A stretch of 64,000 nt of DNA from Paenibacillus etheri (GCF_001012825.1 NZ_LCZJ02000076.1:1-64000), one strand, 5' to 3'. Shown: positions 19,347-28,423, numbered from the stretch's first letter. Made by a program: numbers and translations. Notes: a model not told the origin generated them from the letters alone.

Positions 19347-19682
19347 ATGGCTATTACAAATGCAGATAGCGCTGATTGGGTACGAGCAGAAATAAGCGGT
19401 GGTGGAACGGTATTGGTAGATTACGGTGCGCCATGGTGTCCCCCGTGCAAGGTGCTGCTGCCTCTTTTGGAAGATCTTCATCAGGAATATGGAGACGATG
19501 TCTCTATTGTGAAGGTGAATTGTGACGAATTGCCGGATCTGGCTGGGGAAGCTGGTGTTATGGGGATGCCTACAGTCATTGTATATAAAGATGGGCAGCC
19601 AATAGAAAAGTTGGTTGGCCTACGTCCTATAGCAGCCTACCAAGGGATATTGAATAAGGTTATTCAAGCGATTGGAATTTAG
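19347..19682 (+). CDS. Thioredoxin with CPPC active site
   Basis: 111 residues, full thioredoxin length. The active-site segment is YGAPWCPPCKVLLP near residue 31, so the usual CGPC is CPPC. The cis-Pro segment is VMGMPTVIVYKDG. It should reduce protein disulfides in the cytosol. CPPC changes redox potential compared with CGPC and occurs in specialised thioredoxins. It sits behind merR with an AGGAGG ribosome site, so it is likely inducible rather than the housekeeping thioredoxin. Confidence 0.9.
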   Translation: MAITNADSADWVRAEISGGGTVLVDYGAPWCPPCKVLLPLLEDLHQEYGDDVSIVKVNCDELPDLAGEAGVMGMPTVIVYKDGQPIEKLVGLRPIAAYQGILNKVIQAIGI

Positions 19683-19768
19683 TTGTATTTGGATGCTATA
19701 TTGATCTCAAGCCGTGGTGAGCCGTGAGTATGAAAGGCACAGCTTTAGAAGGAAGGAGTTTAGCCCGT

Positions 19769-20644
19769 ATGGATTTTCAGGTCGCATATACCAACTATCA
19801 CTCTCTGCTGCAAGCCATCGCTTACCGTATGACCGGCTCTATAGCAGATGCAGAGGACCTCGTTCAAGATGTATTCATCGAGTACAGCAAGCTACAAACT
19901 ATAGATATCACCCATCCGAAAGCTTACTTAATCCGTATGACTACAAATCGTTGCATCAACTATATGCAATCCGCCCGTATAAGGAGAGAGCAATATGTCG
20001 GCACATGGCTGCCGGAGCCGCTCGTCAGCTTTACGAATGGAGGCGGCGATAATCCTGCCGACCTCTTCGATCACGATGAAAATGTATCCTACGCCCTGCT
20101 CGTCATGTTGGAACATTTGTCGGCTGTCGAGAGAGCCGTCTTCATCTTGCGCCAATCCTTCGCTTTCGAATATAGCGAAATTGCCGATGTATTAGGAAAA
20201 ACAGAAGCCAACTGTCGAAAAATATTTAGCCGCGCTAATGATAAGCTGCATCAACAATCACCCGTTCTGCCAGGCAACACGGCTCAGGCAGCACCTCTTG
20301 CGACAGCATTCCTCGCAGCTGCACGAGGCGGCAGCGTCGATGCGCTTGTCAGCCTGCTGACCGAGGACGCGCTGCTTACGTCGGACGGCGGCGGTAAAGT
20401 TCGCGCAGCGATCTTCACCATTACGGGCAGAGATCGTGTTCAAGCTTTCATTGAAGGCGTAATTCCGAAGGGCTTCCTCGGAGATTCGCAAAGTATGGTG
20501 CTCCTTAACGGCCAGCTGGGCATCGTCATCTTTCGGGATGGCCGGCCGCATAAGGCGATCAGCTTCCAGCTTGATGCGGTAGGGGAGCGGATCGAGCATA
20601 TTTATATCGTACTCAATCCCGATAAATTACAACGAATAGGGTAA
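19769..20644 (+). CDS. ECF41-type RNA polymerase sigma factor (SigJ-like)
   Basis: 291 residues. Sigma region 2 lies at about 5-75 (YRMTGSIADAEDLVQDVF) and region 4 at about 120-175 (LSAVERAVFILRQSF, YSEIADVLG, NCRKIFSRA). A SnoaL-like C-terminal extension follows (about 195-290), with a GGGKVRAA segment. That extension marks the ECF41 group, where it controls sigma activity in place of an anti-sigma factor. ECF41 genes typically lie beside a carboxymuconolactone decarboxylase-type gene, as here (20730). The ATG at 19769 follows AAGGAG at ten bases; an earlier in-frame ATG at 19730 lacks a site. Confidence 0.92.
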   Translation: MDFQVAYTNYHSLLQAIAYRMTGSIADAEDLVQDVFIEYSKLQTIDITHPKAYLIRMTTNRCINYMQSARIRREQYVGTWLPEPLVSFTNGGGDNPADLFDHDENVSYALLVMLEHLSAVERAVFILRQSFAFEYSEIADVLGKTEANCRKIFSRANDKLHQQSPVLPGNTAQAAPLATAFLAAARGGSVDALVSLLTEDALLTSDGGGKVRAAIFTITGRDRVQAFIEGVIPKGFLGDSQSMVLLNGQLGIVIFRDGRPHKAISFQLDAVGERIEHIYIVLNPDKLQRIG

Positions 20645-20646
20645 CC

Positions 20647-20673
20647 TGTCACAAAAGGAGCTTCTGCATTGTC
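20647..20673 (+). promoter_or_regulatory. ECF41-type promoter before the decarboxylase-like gene
   Basis: TGTCACA (20647-20653), 16 bases, TGTC (20670-20673). The published ECF41 consensus, as I recall it, is TGTCACA-N16-CGTC, so only one base differs. It lies about 60 bases before the gene at 20730, which the sigma factor at 19769-20644 should therefore transcribe. Confidence 0.7.
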
Positions 20674-20729
20674 TTAGTAGTGAAACAATCAAAAGATAAC
20701 CGGTCTACAGCCGGAGAGGAGCTATCCAC

Positions 20730-21167
20730 ATGGAACAAAGAATGGATCTGGCCGGTGAAATTCCAGCCGCATACAAAGCGATGATGGGTCTTGAAGCGTT
20801 CGTACAATCGACAGGCATGGAGAAGTCGTTATTGGAGTTAATCAAAATCAGAGCGTCACAAATTAACGGCTGCGCCTTCTGCATCGATATGCATACGAAG
20901 GATGCTCGTAAGGCAGGCGTGTCGGAACAGCGCATCTACATGCTGAACGCATGGCGTGAAGCGCCGTTCTACAGCGACGAGGAACGCGCAGTGCTTGCGC
21001 TGACCGAATCGGTTACGCTCGTGACGCAAGGACATGTACCGGACGATGTCTATTCGGAAGCGGAGCGCCATTTCGATACTAAGCGACTTGGTGAGATCAT
21101 CATGGCAATTGTTACAATCAATGCATGGAATCGCATCGCGATCACCACTCGCATGATGCCGCAATAA
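20730..21167 (+). CDS. Carboxymuconolactone decarboxylase / AhpD-like protein
   Basis: 145 residues. The AhpD-type core is KIRASQINGCAFCIDMHTKDA, with CxxC followed by His four residues on (near residues 48-55), the redox or proton-transfer site of the family. Such proteins act as alkylhydroperoxidase-like or thiol-dependent reductases. The neighbour is its presumed sigma factor, and an ECF41-like promoter lies between the two. The ATG has GGAGAGGAG upstream. A terminator follows at 21242-21267. Confidence 0.92.
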   Translation: MEQRMDLAGEIPAAYKAMMGLEAFVQSTGMEKSLLELIKIRASQINGCAFCIDMHTKDARKAGVSEQRIYMLNAWREAPFYSDEERAVLALTESVTLVTQGHVPDDVYSEAERHFDTKRLGEIIMAIVTINAWNRIAITTRMMPQ

Positions 21168-21241
21168 ATTTTAATCACATCAGCCGAACGTCCAAGGCTT
21201 GGTATCCGACACTTCTTTAACAGAACCTTTGTCGAAGCCGA

Positions 21242-21267
21242 AGACCCCATATTGTGGGGTCTTTTTT
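21242..21267 (+). terminator. Rho-independent terminator
   Basis: AGACCCCAT pairs with GTGGGGTCT around a 3-base loop, followed by TTTTTT. It separates the ECF41 locus from the ger operon. Confidence 0.88.
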
Positions 21268-21330
21268 GTATGCATGAATTATCCATCTTCGGTAAAAAAT
21301 ACGGTCACAGCTATAAAGGGGGTGTTAAGG

Positions 21331-23073
21331 GTGTGGAATGAGGTAATAGAGTTAATTCCAAGTTGGGGTGTGGTTTTCCAAGGGATTATGATCTTCTGTG
21401 TCCCTTTCTTCCTACTTCGTACCATAAGCTGGGCTAAAGCCAAAGAAGACAGGATAACGACTAGAGCGGAAAAAGCTACTGGCAGCAAAGGTGGAGGTGT
21501 TTCTAATGTAGGAGCATCTGGAAGAACAAGCATCTTAGAAGGACCAGAGGAGCAGTCTAGCTCGGAGATAGTAACTAAAGATAGGGGTACAAGAATAACT
21601 TATAGCGGTCATTTAAAGGAGGATTTGCAGAAATTCAAGGAGCTCAGCGCCGATATGCATGATGTGAATGTAAGGGAATTGCGAATCGGAAGCATAAAGA
21701 CAAGGGCAGCGCTTTTGTACGTAAACGGGCTAACGGACAAAGATAAGATGGATCAGAATATATTGAAGCCGTTAATGAATGCATATCAGCCTTTTAAGAA
21801 TATGGATACCATACCGGAAGCGAAGGATCTACAAGATATTCTCATTCATGAGATATTACTCATCTCGGAGATTGAGCTTACAGAAGATACAAACCTCTCC
21901 CTACAGAAGGTGTTATTTGGATCTGTAGTACTGCTTGTAGAGGGGATATCTGGGGCTCTTGTGCTTAGTAGTCCGAAGGGAAATACAAGAGGGATTCAGG
22001 AGCCAGAATCTGAAGCAGTCCTGCGAGGGTCACGAAGCGGATTTAACGAGACATTAAGCGATAACACAGCAATCTTGCGCAGACACGGGCAGAGTACAGA
22101 ACTAGCGATGATTTCTTTTACCGTAGGAAAGAGAATGCAGAAGGAATTGATCCTAACTTATATCAAAGATGTTGCGAATGATGAACTTGTAGAAGAGGTC
22201 AAACGAAGAATTAAAACGATAGATATAGATGATGTTCAAGAATCTGGTTATGTCGAGCAACTAATTGAAGATAATAGCTATAGTCCTTTCCAGCAGATTC
22301 AGAATACAGAAAGACCGGACCGCGTAATGGCAGCACTTCTGGAAGGAAGAGTAGCTATCTTAATTGATGGTACTCCCTTCGCCTTGATTATGCCAGTTAC
22401 CCTCGGGATGTTACTGCAATCGCCAGAGGATTATAACGATCGCTGGATGGTAGGATCGCTGATACGTCTTTTGCGTTTTTTCGCGGCTGCGATATCACTT
22501 TTTGCGCCAGCACTATATATTTCCTTCCTCTCGTTCCAGCCAGGATTGATTCCAACGAAGTTGGCTATTTCTATTATCAGCTCTAGGCAAGGGGTACCCT
22601 TCTCTGTATTAATTGAAGCATTGATTATGGAGATCTCGATTGAAATTTTAAGAGAGGCTGGCCTTCGCTTACCTAAACCTATCGGTCCAGCGATGGGGAT
22701 TGTTGGCGGTCTGATCATCGGGCAAGCCGCAGTAGAAGCTGGAATTGTGAGTCCAATCCTAGTCATTGTAGTTTCAGTTACGGCTGTTTCTTCCTTCTCT
22801 ATGCCAATGTATAGTGCAGGGATGACACTTCGAATGCTCCGGTTTGCAGCCATGTTTTTTGCAGCAATCTTTGGATTATACGGAGTTGTACTGTTTTTTC
22901 TTTTGCTTAGTAGTCATTTAATTAAGCTGAAGAGCTTTGGTGTTCCCTATCTTGGTCTGGCAGTCCCAAACAAGACAGTAAATTGGAAGGATTTTATATT
23001 CCGTATGCCTTTGCAATTTCTAACAGGTCGCCCAACGTTGTTGAAACCAAAGGACCCCTTGCGTAAAGGATGA
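21331..23073 (+). CDS. Spore germinant receptor A subunit (GerA family), operon 1
   Basis: 580 residues. An N-terminal hydrophobic stretch (about 8-30) and a large hydrophilic domain (about 80-370) are followed by four to six membrane helices (about 370-550) with LEGRVAILIDGTPFALIMP, PALYISFLSFQ, PTKLAISI and IGQAAVEAGIVSP, all typical of GerAA/GerBA/GerKA proteins. It forms part of the inner-membrane receptor that senses nutrients in dormant spores. GTG at 21331 is chosen because GGGGG lies eight bases upstream and the start falls after the terminator; an ATG at 21274 lacks a ribosome site. It is followed by the B and C subunits. Expression in the forespore (SigG) is expected but no promoter was identified. 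Confidence 0.9.
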   Translation: MWNEVIELIPSWGVVFQGIMIFCVPFFLLRTISWAKAKEDRITTRAEKATGSKGGGVSNVGASGRTSILEGPEEQSSSEIVTKDRGTRITYSGHLKEDLQKFKELSADMHDVNVRELRIGSIKTRAALLYVNGLTDKDKMDQNILKPLMNAYQPFKNMDTIPEAKDLQDILIHEILLISEIELTEDTNLSLQKVLFGSVVLLVEGISGALVLSSPKGNTRGIQEPESEAVLRGSRSGFNETLSDNTAILRRHGQSTELAMISFTVGKRMQKELILTYIKDVANDELVEEVKRRIKTIDIDDVQESGYVEQLIEDNSYSPFQQIQNTERPDRVMAALLEGRVAILIDGTPFALIMPVTLGMLLQSPEDYNDRWMVGSLIRLLRFFAAAISLFAPALYISFLSFQPGLIPTKLAISIISSRQGVPFSVLIEALIMEISIEILREAGLRLPKPIGPAMGIVGGLIIGQAAVEAGIVSPILVIVVSVTAVSSFSMPMYSAGMTLRMLRFAAMFFAAIFGLYGVVLFFLLLSSHLIKLKSFGVPYLGLAVPNKTVNWKDFIFRMPLQFLTGRPTLLKPKDPLRKG

Positions 23074-23106
23074 GAAGTCTAGGTAAAGGAGAAGGAGGAT
23101 GAGAAC

Positions 23107-24198
23107 ATGAGCACCGAGGTAAAGGACCGAGTTACGGCAATTCAAGCGACGATCATTCTAGCCAATTATACAATTGCGGCAGGGGTACTTACGCTTCCTC
23201 GGACCATTGTAGAGGCCAGCGGTAGTCCTGATGTATGGATAAGTATTTTTTTAGGGGGAGTAATTTCCTTTCTGTTAGGATTGATCATAGTCAAGCTTAG
23301 TCAACGTTTCCCAGGCCTAACGTTCTTTCAATATATCGGGAAGATCATCGGCAAGCCACTCGGAATAGTTCTCTCACTAGGAGTCATTGGGTATTTTCTC
23401 TGTATCGCCGGCCTTGAGATACGTTCGGTGCAGGAAGTGACCTCTTTTTTTCTACTGGAAGGAACACCTCCTTGGGCGATAGTGGCTGCTTTTATGTGGA
23501 TTGCCTTCTATTTATGCAGAGGAGGAATTAATGCAATCACTAGCATGTGCAGACTTATTGTCCCGATTACCTGGACAGTGTTTCTGGGGGTTTGTCTGTT
23601 AAGTTTCCAAGTTTTCGACCTCAATAACCTGCTTCCCGTCCTTGGAAACGGATTGGAACCGGTGTGGAAAGGGATTAGGCCATCCATCCTGACCTTTACA
23701 GCTGGAGAAGCAATGCTGTTCGTTGTTGCTTTTATGGACAAGCCCCAAAAAGCAGTGAAGGTAATTATAGCTGGAACTTGTATATCGACAATATTTTATG
23801 TCCTGGCAGTTGTAGCGACTATAGGTGCCTTTTCTATAGATGGAGTGGTCACAAGAACTTGGCCGTTTCTCGATCTTGTAAGAAGTTTTGAGGTGAACTA
23901 TCTCATTTTTGAAAGATTTGAATCGTTGTTATTGGTGATCTGGATTATGCAGATCTTTTGTACCTTTTGCATAGCAATTTATGCGGGGGCTTTAGGATTG
24001 TCTCAAGTCATTCATAAGAACTTTAAAAGCTGTTTGTTGGCTATGCTCCCCGTTGTATATATAATTTCTAGAATTCCTCCAAATGTAAATGCTCTGTTTG
24101 CATTAGGAACAGGTATCGGTGATTGTATGCTCATTCTATTCGGATTACTTCCATTGCCACTGTTAATCATCACATATTTCCGGAGGACTGTTTCATGA
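23107..24198 (+). CDS. Spore germinant receptor B subunit (GerAB-type permease), operon 1
   Basis: 363 residues with about ten membrane helices, of the amino-acid-permease-like GerAB family. The N-terminal segment ANYTIAAGVLTLPRTIVE is characteristic. B subunits bind the germinant, so this gene sets receptor specificity, which cannot be predicted. GGAGGATGAGAAC precedes the ATG. The C subunit gene begins inside its stop codon (ATGA). Confidence 0.92.
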   Translation: MSTEVKDRVTAIQATIILANYTIAAGVLTLPRTIVEASGSPDVWISIFLGGVISFLLGLIIVKLSQRFPGLTFFQYIGKIIGKPLGIVLSLGVIGYFLCIAGLEIRSVQEVTSFFLLEGTPPWAIVAAFMWIAFYLCRGGINAITSMCRLIVPITWTVFLGVCLLSFQVFDLNNLLPVLGNGLEPVWKGIRPSILTFTAGEAMLFVVAFMDKPQKAVKVIIAGTCISTIFYVLAVVATIGAFSIDGVVTRTWPFLDLVRSFEVNYLIFERFESLLLVIWIMQIFCTFCIAIYAGALGLSQVIHKNFKSCLLAMLPVVYIISRIPPNVNALFALGTGIGDCMLILFGLLPLPLLIITYFRRTVS

Positions 24199-25394
24199 AA
24201 AAATGGAGGATGTGGATCGTACTCTCTGTTCTATGTTCTATCTTATCCGGCTGCTGGAGCAGCACACCTATTGAGGATTTAGACATGCAGATTGGTGTTG
24301 CTCTGGACAGTGCGGAAGAGTCAGGAGAGACGGGAGTTGCTAATCCAGAATATGGAAACCATACGAAGCCTGCGAAAATAATAAGTACTTATCAATTTAC
24401 GATTCCGCAAGGGTCGGGAGGGGCCTTAATGAAGTCTGCTGGGAATTCAATTAAGAATTATTATAATATGAGTGAAACTAGCGATTCTATCTTTGAAGCA
24501 ATACGGCAGCTTTCACTGCGTACTAGACGCACCCCGATTGGCCATCACCTTAAGGTTATTGTAATTAGTGAAGAACTGGCGAGATCCAATAACCTCACTA
24601 AACTCATAGATTTTTTTACTCGGGATAATGATATTCGTCCCAGTGTTATGTTATTTGTAACCAAGGGAAAGGCCAAAGATGTATTTGAAAATACACTGCC
24701 AGGTCAGGCTCCTTCATTTGTACTGGAAGGGATCTTCAATAACAGAGACCGGAATATGGGGATATGGGAGCCGGTAACTCTAGCTAAAGTAGTGGGCCCA
24801 TTGGAGGGAAAGAGAAGCTTTCTATTACAAAATGTTATCCCTTATGAAAAGGAGATAAAATTAGCAGGGGCAGGCGTAATCAAAGGGTCAACGGGGAAGC
24901 TTGTGGGCTTCTTGGATGAGTCTGAGCTGGAGGGAATGGTATGGCTAACCGGAAAAGGAATAGGCGGAGTGCTGAAAACGTATGACCCAAATAACCATAA
25001 CCTCATAACCTATGAAGTGAAATCCATGCATAGCAAGATCAAGGCCAATGTGAATAATGGTCAGATCTCTTTTAACGTAAAGGTAAAATCTACAGGTAGA
25101 TATGCGGAGGTCTTTGCCAAGGAATCGAAAAAATTACACGATGGGATTGTAAAAAAGGATAAAGCTGTGCTGCAAAAGCATGTCGTAGAAATGATGCAAA
25201 CCACTGTAAAGAAAATGCAGAAGGAACTGCATACCGAAGCTGCCGGTTTCGGCACCAGTCTACGTAATCAGCATCCAGCGGTATGGCGGAGCGTCAAGGA
25301 TAACTGGGACGAAACCTTCAGCGAAATTCCGATAACCTATGAAGTAAATCTGAATATTGAAGAATACGGTGCATCAGATACATCGGCTGAATAG
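24195..25394 (+). CDS. Spore germinant receptor C subunit lipoprotein (GerAC-type), operon 1
   Basis: 399 residues. The signal peptide ends in the lipobox LSGCWS near residue 20; after lipidation it would sit on the outer face of the spore inner membrane. The GerAC-family core includes DLDMQIGVALDS, RRTPIGHHLKVIVISEELA, DIRPSVMLFVTKGKA and, at the end, AAGFG followed by NWDETFSEI. The start is the ATG overlapping the stop of the B subunit, with GGAGGAC upstream. Confidence 0.93.
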   Translation: MKKWRMWIVLSVLCSILSGCWSSTPIEDLDMQIGVALDSAEESGETGVANPEYGNHTKPAKIISTYQFTIPQGSGGALMKSAGNSIKNYYNMSETSDSIFEAIRQLSLRTRRTPIGHHLKVIVISEELARSNNLTKLIDFFTRDNDIRPSVMLFVTKGKAKDVFENTLPGQAPSFVLEGIFNNRDRNMGIWEPVTLAKVVGPLEGKRSFLLQNVIPYEKEIKLAGAGVIKGSTGKLVGFLDESELEGMVWLTGKGIGGVLKTYDPNNHNLITYEVKSMHSKIKANVNNGQISFNVKVKSTGRYAEVFAKESKKLHDGIVKKDKAVLQKHVVEMMQTTVKKMQKELHTEAAGFGTSLRNQHPAVWRSVKDNWDETFSEIPITYEVNLNIEEYGASDTSAE

Positions 25395-25418
25395 AGAGCG
25401 AATGTAATGGATTCAGAG

Positions 25419-26303
25419 CTACTTCTTCTGATATATGATAGGTATAACATCATTTTGGTGCAGCGCATCGAGTACTTCGGTTTTTAATTGTTCAGTAAAG
25501 GTAGTCCATGTTTTTTTGCCAACATTCAGCTCTTCTCGCCCAATAGCATTTAGTGTTTCCAGCCAAAGGCGTTTATCGTTAATCAGCCCGAGCTGATCTT
25601 GGATCTGTTTATATATTTCCTCATGGGCATGAAATTTCTGATTTAACGCAAAAGAGGCTGCACTAGCGGTATATCGCAGTTCCTTAGCAGCCATCCTCAG
25701 CTCATGCAGTGAGTCGAAGGCTGATTCTGATTCGGCATCTTGTCTACGAAATATAGCCTTGCAAGCTTTTTTCTTCTGCTCGTAAGCCACCTCAAGTTCG
25801 CGCATGACAACGTTGGCATCCTTTTTCGCTACCAGAGCCTCAAGCTGTTCACTTAGGAAAGCTTTCCACTTCTCATCCAGATCTTCATTGATTAGCTTAG
25901 GCAGCTCATCGGCCAGCTTCTTCCGATAAGTTTTGCGTTTGTCCTTTTGGTGGTCGATCACTGCCTTCAACAATTCTGCGGTCTTTGTATCACCGTTTTC
26001 CTTAGCCTGTTTGCGTTTAGTCTTGAACGATTCGATGAGAACGTCTGCATCTCTGACCTTGCCTAATCTCTTTTGGGCTTTCTCAAAAAGGGGGTAAAGC
26101 CCTAGAGTATGGCCTGGATCGAGAATAGATAGCAGTGTCAACAGTTTGCGGCAGTTCACTCTTGCAAGGTGAATCTCCTCGTCGTCGAATTTGCTAAGTG
26201 CATCATGGCAGTAATCCCAAAAATCAATATACAGCAGGTTAAGTGCTTCTTCCCATTGTCTTGTCTTAGTTAACTGTCGTTCCTTCATCACTTCCACTGT
26301 CAT
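25419..26303 (-). CDS. CHAD domain protein
   Basis: 294 residues, almost all helical. The CHAD pattern of conserved His and Arg/Lys is visible: EEIHLARVNCRKLLTLLSI near residue 41, GKVRDADVLIE near residue 77, and LHELRMAAKELRYT near residue 200. CHAD domains bind inorganic polyphosphate. There is no CYTH domain attached. The start has AAGGAG nine to ten bases upstream. It faces the ger operon tail to tail with only 24 bases between. Confidence 0.9.
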   Translation of the reverse strand: MTVEVMKERQLTKTRQWEEALNLLYIDFWDYCHDALSKFDDEEIHLARVNCRKLLTLLSILDPGHTLGLYPLFEKAQKRLGKVRDADVLIESFKTKRKQAKENGDTKTAELLKAVIDHQKDKRKTYRKKLADELPKLINEDLDEKWKAFLSEQLEALVAKKDANVVMRELEVAYEQKKKACKAIFRRQDAESESAFDSLHELRMAAKELRYTASAASFALNQKFHAHEEIYKQIQDQLGLINDKRLWLETLNAIGREELNVGKKTWTTFTEQLKTEVLDALHQNDVIPIIYQKK

Positions 26304-26481
26304 GCGGCATCACTCCTTAACGTTGTGTATAGCATGAACCTAAGGCTCCCCCCTATTCGAGCTGGGGCGTGTTCGTATACTATAAGGATAGCGTTATCAT
26401 AACCTCATTTCAATTCTGATTTCGCACTAGCGAGGCAGATCGGTTACAATATCACGGATAATACGGGAAAGAGGGGAATCG

Positions 26482-27411
26482 GTGGATACTCGGGAGTACG
26501 ATGCAATGATCAATGGATCTTTTGATAGAAATAAGGAAGTCATCGGACTTCCTGCAGAAATGGGACTCTTTCAGCATCTGATCTTAAAGGATAACAGTAA
26601 AGAGGTGGAAGCAGGGGGCTCTGGGGAGATGTTGATTCCGTTCGCCTTTGAAGAGACCCTATGTAGGGATGTCGGAGCGGGGCTTGTCCCTCCTAGTCTG
26701 CACCTATGGAGTCATTCCGGGGGGGTTGCGCTCGGCCTACGGGACAGCAAGCTTCCGTACGCGGCTCAAGCGATGGATAAGCTGGAGCAGCAAGGAATTC
26801 GTACAGCGGTAAGACATTCCGGTGGTGCTGCGGTGCCTCTGGATGATGGAATTGTTAATGTTTCGCTAGTACTCCCCAAAGGACGCAGAAAGCTGGACTT
26901 TCATGATGACTTTAGGCTACTGGCTTCTCTGATCACTGAGGCAGTTGCTATGAGTCATCCACAGGCTGCGGCTCAAATTGAGGCGGGTGAAATTGTTGGT
27001 TCTTACTGCCCGGGGGACTTCGATTTGGCGATCGGCGGGCGAAAATTTTGCGGCATTGCCCAGCGCAGACAAAATAATGCCTATTTCGTACATGCATTTG
27101 TAGTGGTTTCGGGTTCGGGACAGGAACGTGGTGAACTCATTCATAAATTCTATGAGCATGCCTCTGGAGGAGACTCGGTATTATCTTATCCGCAGGTTCG
27201 TCCAGAGACGATCGCTGGGCTTGGTGAACTAGGTGGACCCAATGCCACTGAAGTATTTGCCGAAGGGATTAGACAAGCATTAGCTCGCCGAGGAGTGTTG
27301 CTTAAATCCTCTGATAGGCTGCAGCAGGAGACAGGATATTTCTTGGACTACGAGGATCCGCGTGTGCTGGATGCTGCGCGAGTCCTGCATGAACGTTATT
27401 CCCAAGGATAA
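26482..27411 (+). CDS. lipL: LipL, octanoyl-[GcvH]:protein N-octanoyltransferase
   Basis: 309 residues from a GTG with AGAGGGG five bases before it. The biotin/lipoate ligase fold shows RHSGGAAVPLDDGIVNVSL near residue 111 and GSYCPGDFDLAIGGRKFCGIAQRR near residue 173. The Cys in GSYCPGDFDL matches the catalytic Cys of LipL, and the following Lys is typical of this family. LipL moves the octanoyl group from GcvH to E2 subunits in lipoate synthesis. It stands alone, with a terminator at 27432-27482. Confidence 0.9.
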   Translation: MDTREYDAMINGSFDRNKEVIGLPAEMGLFQHLILKDNSKEVEAGGSGEMLIPFAFEETLCRDVGAGLVPPSLHLWSHSGGVALGLRDSKLPYAAQAMDKLEQQGIRTAVRHSGGAAVPLDDGIVNVSLVLPKGRRKLDFHDDFRLLASLITEAVAMSHPQAAAQIEAGEIVGSYCPGDFDLAIGGRKFCGIAQRRQNNAYFVHAFVVVSGSGQERGELIHKFYEHASGGDSVLSYPQVRPETIAGLGELGGPNATEVFAEGIRQALARRGVLLKSSDRLQQETGYFLDYEDPRVLDAARVLHERYSQG

Positions 27412-27431
27412 GGATATTGAGCATCGTTAAG

Positions 27432-27482
27432 AAGGACGTAACAGAAACATGGCAAGAGGCCAGCATCTGTTACGTCCTTTTT
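27432..27482. terminator. Bidirectional terminator between lipL and the hydrolase gene
   Basis: AAGGACGTAACAG pairs with CTGTTACGTCCTT around a 24-base loop containing a second small stem, followed by T-rich sequence. It lies between two convergent genes and touches the stop of the leftward one. Confidence 0.8.
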
Positions 27483-28260
27483 AATCATATAAGTCCGGAC
27501 GTCTGTCTGCAAAAATCGGGATTTGTGCTCTGATTTCACGCACCTTATGTAAATCGGTATTCCCCGTTAGGATTTCTTCCCCTTCAGAAGCTTCACACAA
27601 AATTTCTCCCCACGGATCAATAATCATGGAATGCCCAGCAAAGGTATTGTTAGGATCGCTTCCTGCACGGTTGCAGGCTACTACATAACATTGGTTCTCG
27701 ATGGCTCGGCTAATCAGTAGCGCACGCCAATGGGACAGCCTGGATAGCGGCCATTCTGCACTGATAAACAAGATTTCTGCGCCTTGCGCGGTATGGGTAC
27801 GAACCCATTCTGGAAATCGGATATCATAACAGATTAGCCCCGCACATAATATGCCTTCCAACTGGAAGAGTCCTTTGGCATCTCCCGGCTGTAAATACAG
27901 ATGTTCATCCATGAGCTGAAACAAATGCAGCTTACTGTATTCGCCTACGAGTTCTCCAGATCGATTAAAAACAAACATGCGATTAGTTACACCGGAGGCG
28001 TTCCTGCTAGCGACTGATCCAGCGACGATATTGATGTTGTATTGCTTAGCCAAGCTGGAGATGAATTCTTTGGTAAATTCTCCATCTGGGTCACCAATTT
28101 CTTCTAGTCGGGTTAGATCATAGCCAGTGGTCCAAAGCTCAGGAAGAATTATACAGTCGGGGGCTGCGTCAGCAGATTCTCTAATTTTATTTGCTACAGT
28201 AGCATAATTCATATCGGGATTGCCAAATGCTATGTCCAGCTGAATCAGGGAGATTCTCAT
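27481..28260 (-). CDS. Carbon-nitrogen hydrolase, omega-amidase-like (MtnU/YafV group)
   Basis: 259 residues, a single nitrilase-fold domain. The catalytic triad is readable: Glu in ILPELWTTGY near residue 41, Lys in YSKLHLFQLMDEH near residue 109, and Cys in LICYDIRFPEW near residue 143. The group hydrolyses 2-oxoglutaramate or similar omega-amides, in some species as part of methionine salvage, but no mtn genes are nearby. AAGGAGG lies six bases before the ATG. Confidence 0.88.
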   Translation of the reverse strand: MRISLIQLDIAFGNPDMNYATVANKIRESADAAPDCIILPELWTTGYDLTRLEEIGDPDGEFTKEFISSLAKQYNINIVAGSVASRNASGVTNRMFVFNRSGELVGEYSKLHLFQLMDEHLYLQPGDAKGLFQLEGILCAGLICYDIRFPEWVRTHTAQGAEILFISAEWPLSRLSHWRALLISRAIENQCYVVACNRAGSDPNNTFAGHSMIIDPWGEILCEASEGEEILTGNTDLHKVREIRAQIPIFADRRPDLYD

Positions 28261-28287
28261 AGGATTCCTCCTTTTTGTTCAAGAATA

Positions 28288-28305
28288 TAGCACCTTAAGG
28301 TGCTA
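28288..28305. promoter_or_regulatory. Perfect 18-bp palindrome in the divergent region
   Basis: TAGCACCTTAAGGTGCTA is a complete dyad 28 bases upstream of the leftward hydrolase start and 118 bases before the MarR gene. It looks like an operator; which regulator binds cannot be told. Confidence 0.45.
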
Positions 28306-28343
28306 AGCAATGTTGATTTTAAAAAAATGATTTGATATATTAG

Positions 28344-28401
28344 TTGACGGGTCAATGATTATCAGTTAATATAATTTTATACAAAACAATTGCATACAAT
28401 T
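28344..28401 (+). promoter_or_regulatory. Promoter and MarR-type operator of the marR-nitroreductase operon
   Basis: TTGACG (28344-28349), 17 bases, TAATAT (28367-28372). Immediately downstream, AATTGCATACAATT (28388-28401) is a near-palindrome (12 of 14 positions) like the ACAATT-type operators of MarR/OhrR proteins. A repressor there would block transcription, consistent with autoregulation by the gene at 28424. Confidence 0.55.
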
Positions 28402-28423
28402 AAATTTATAGAGGAGGTATATT

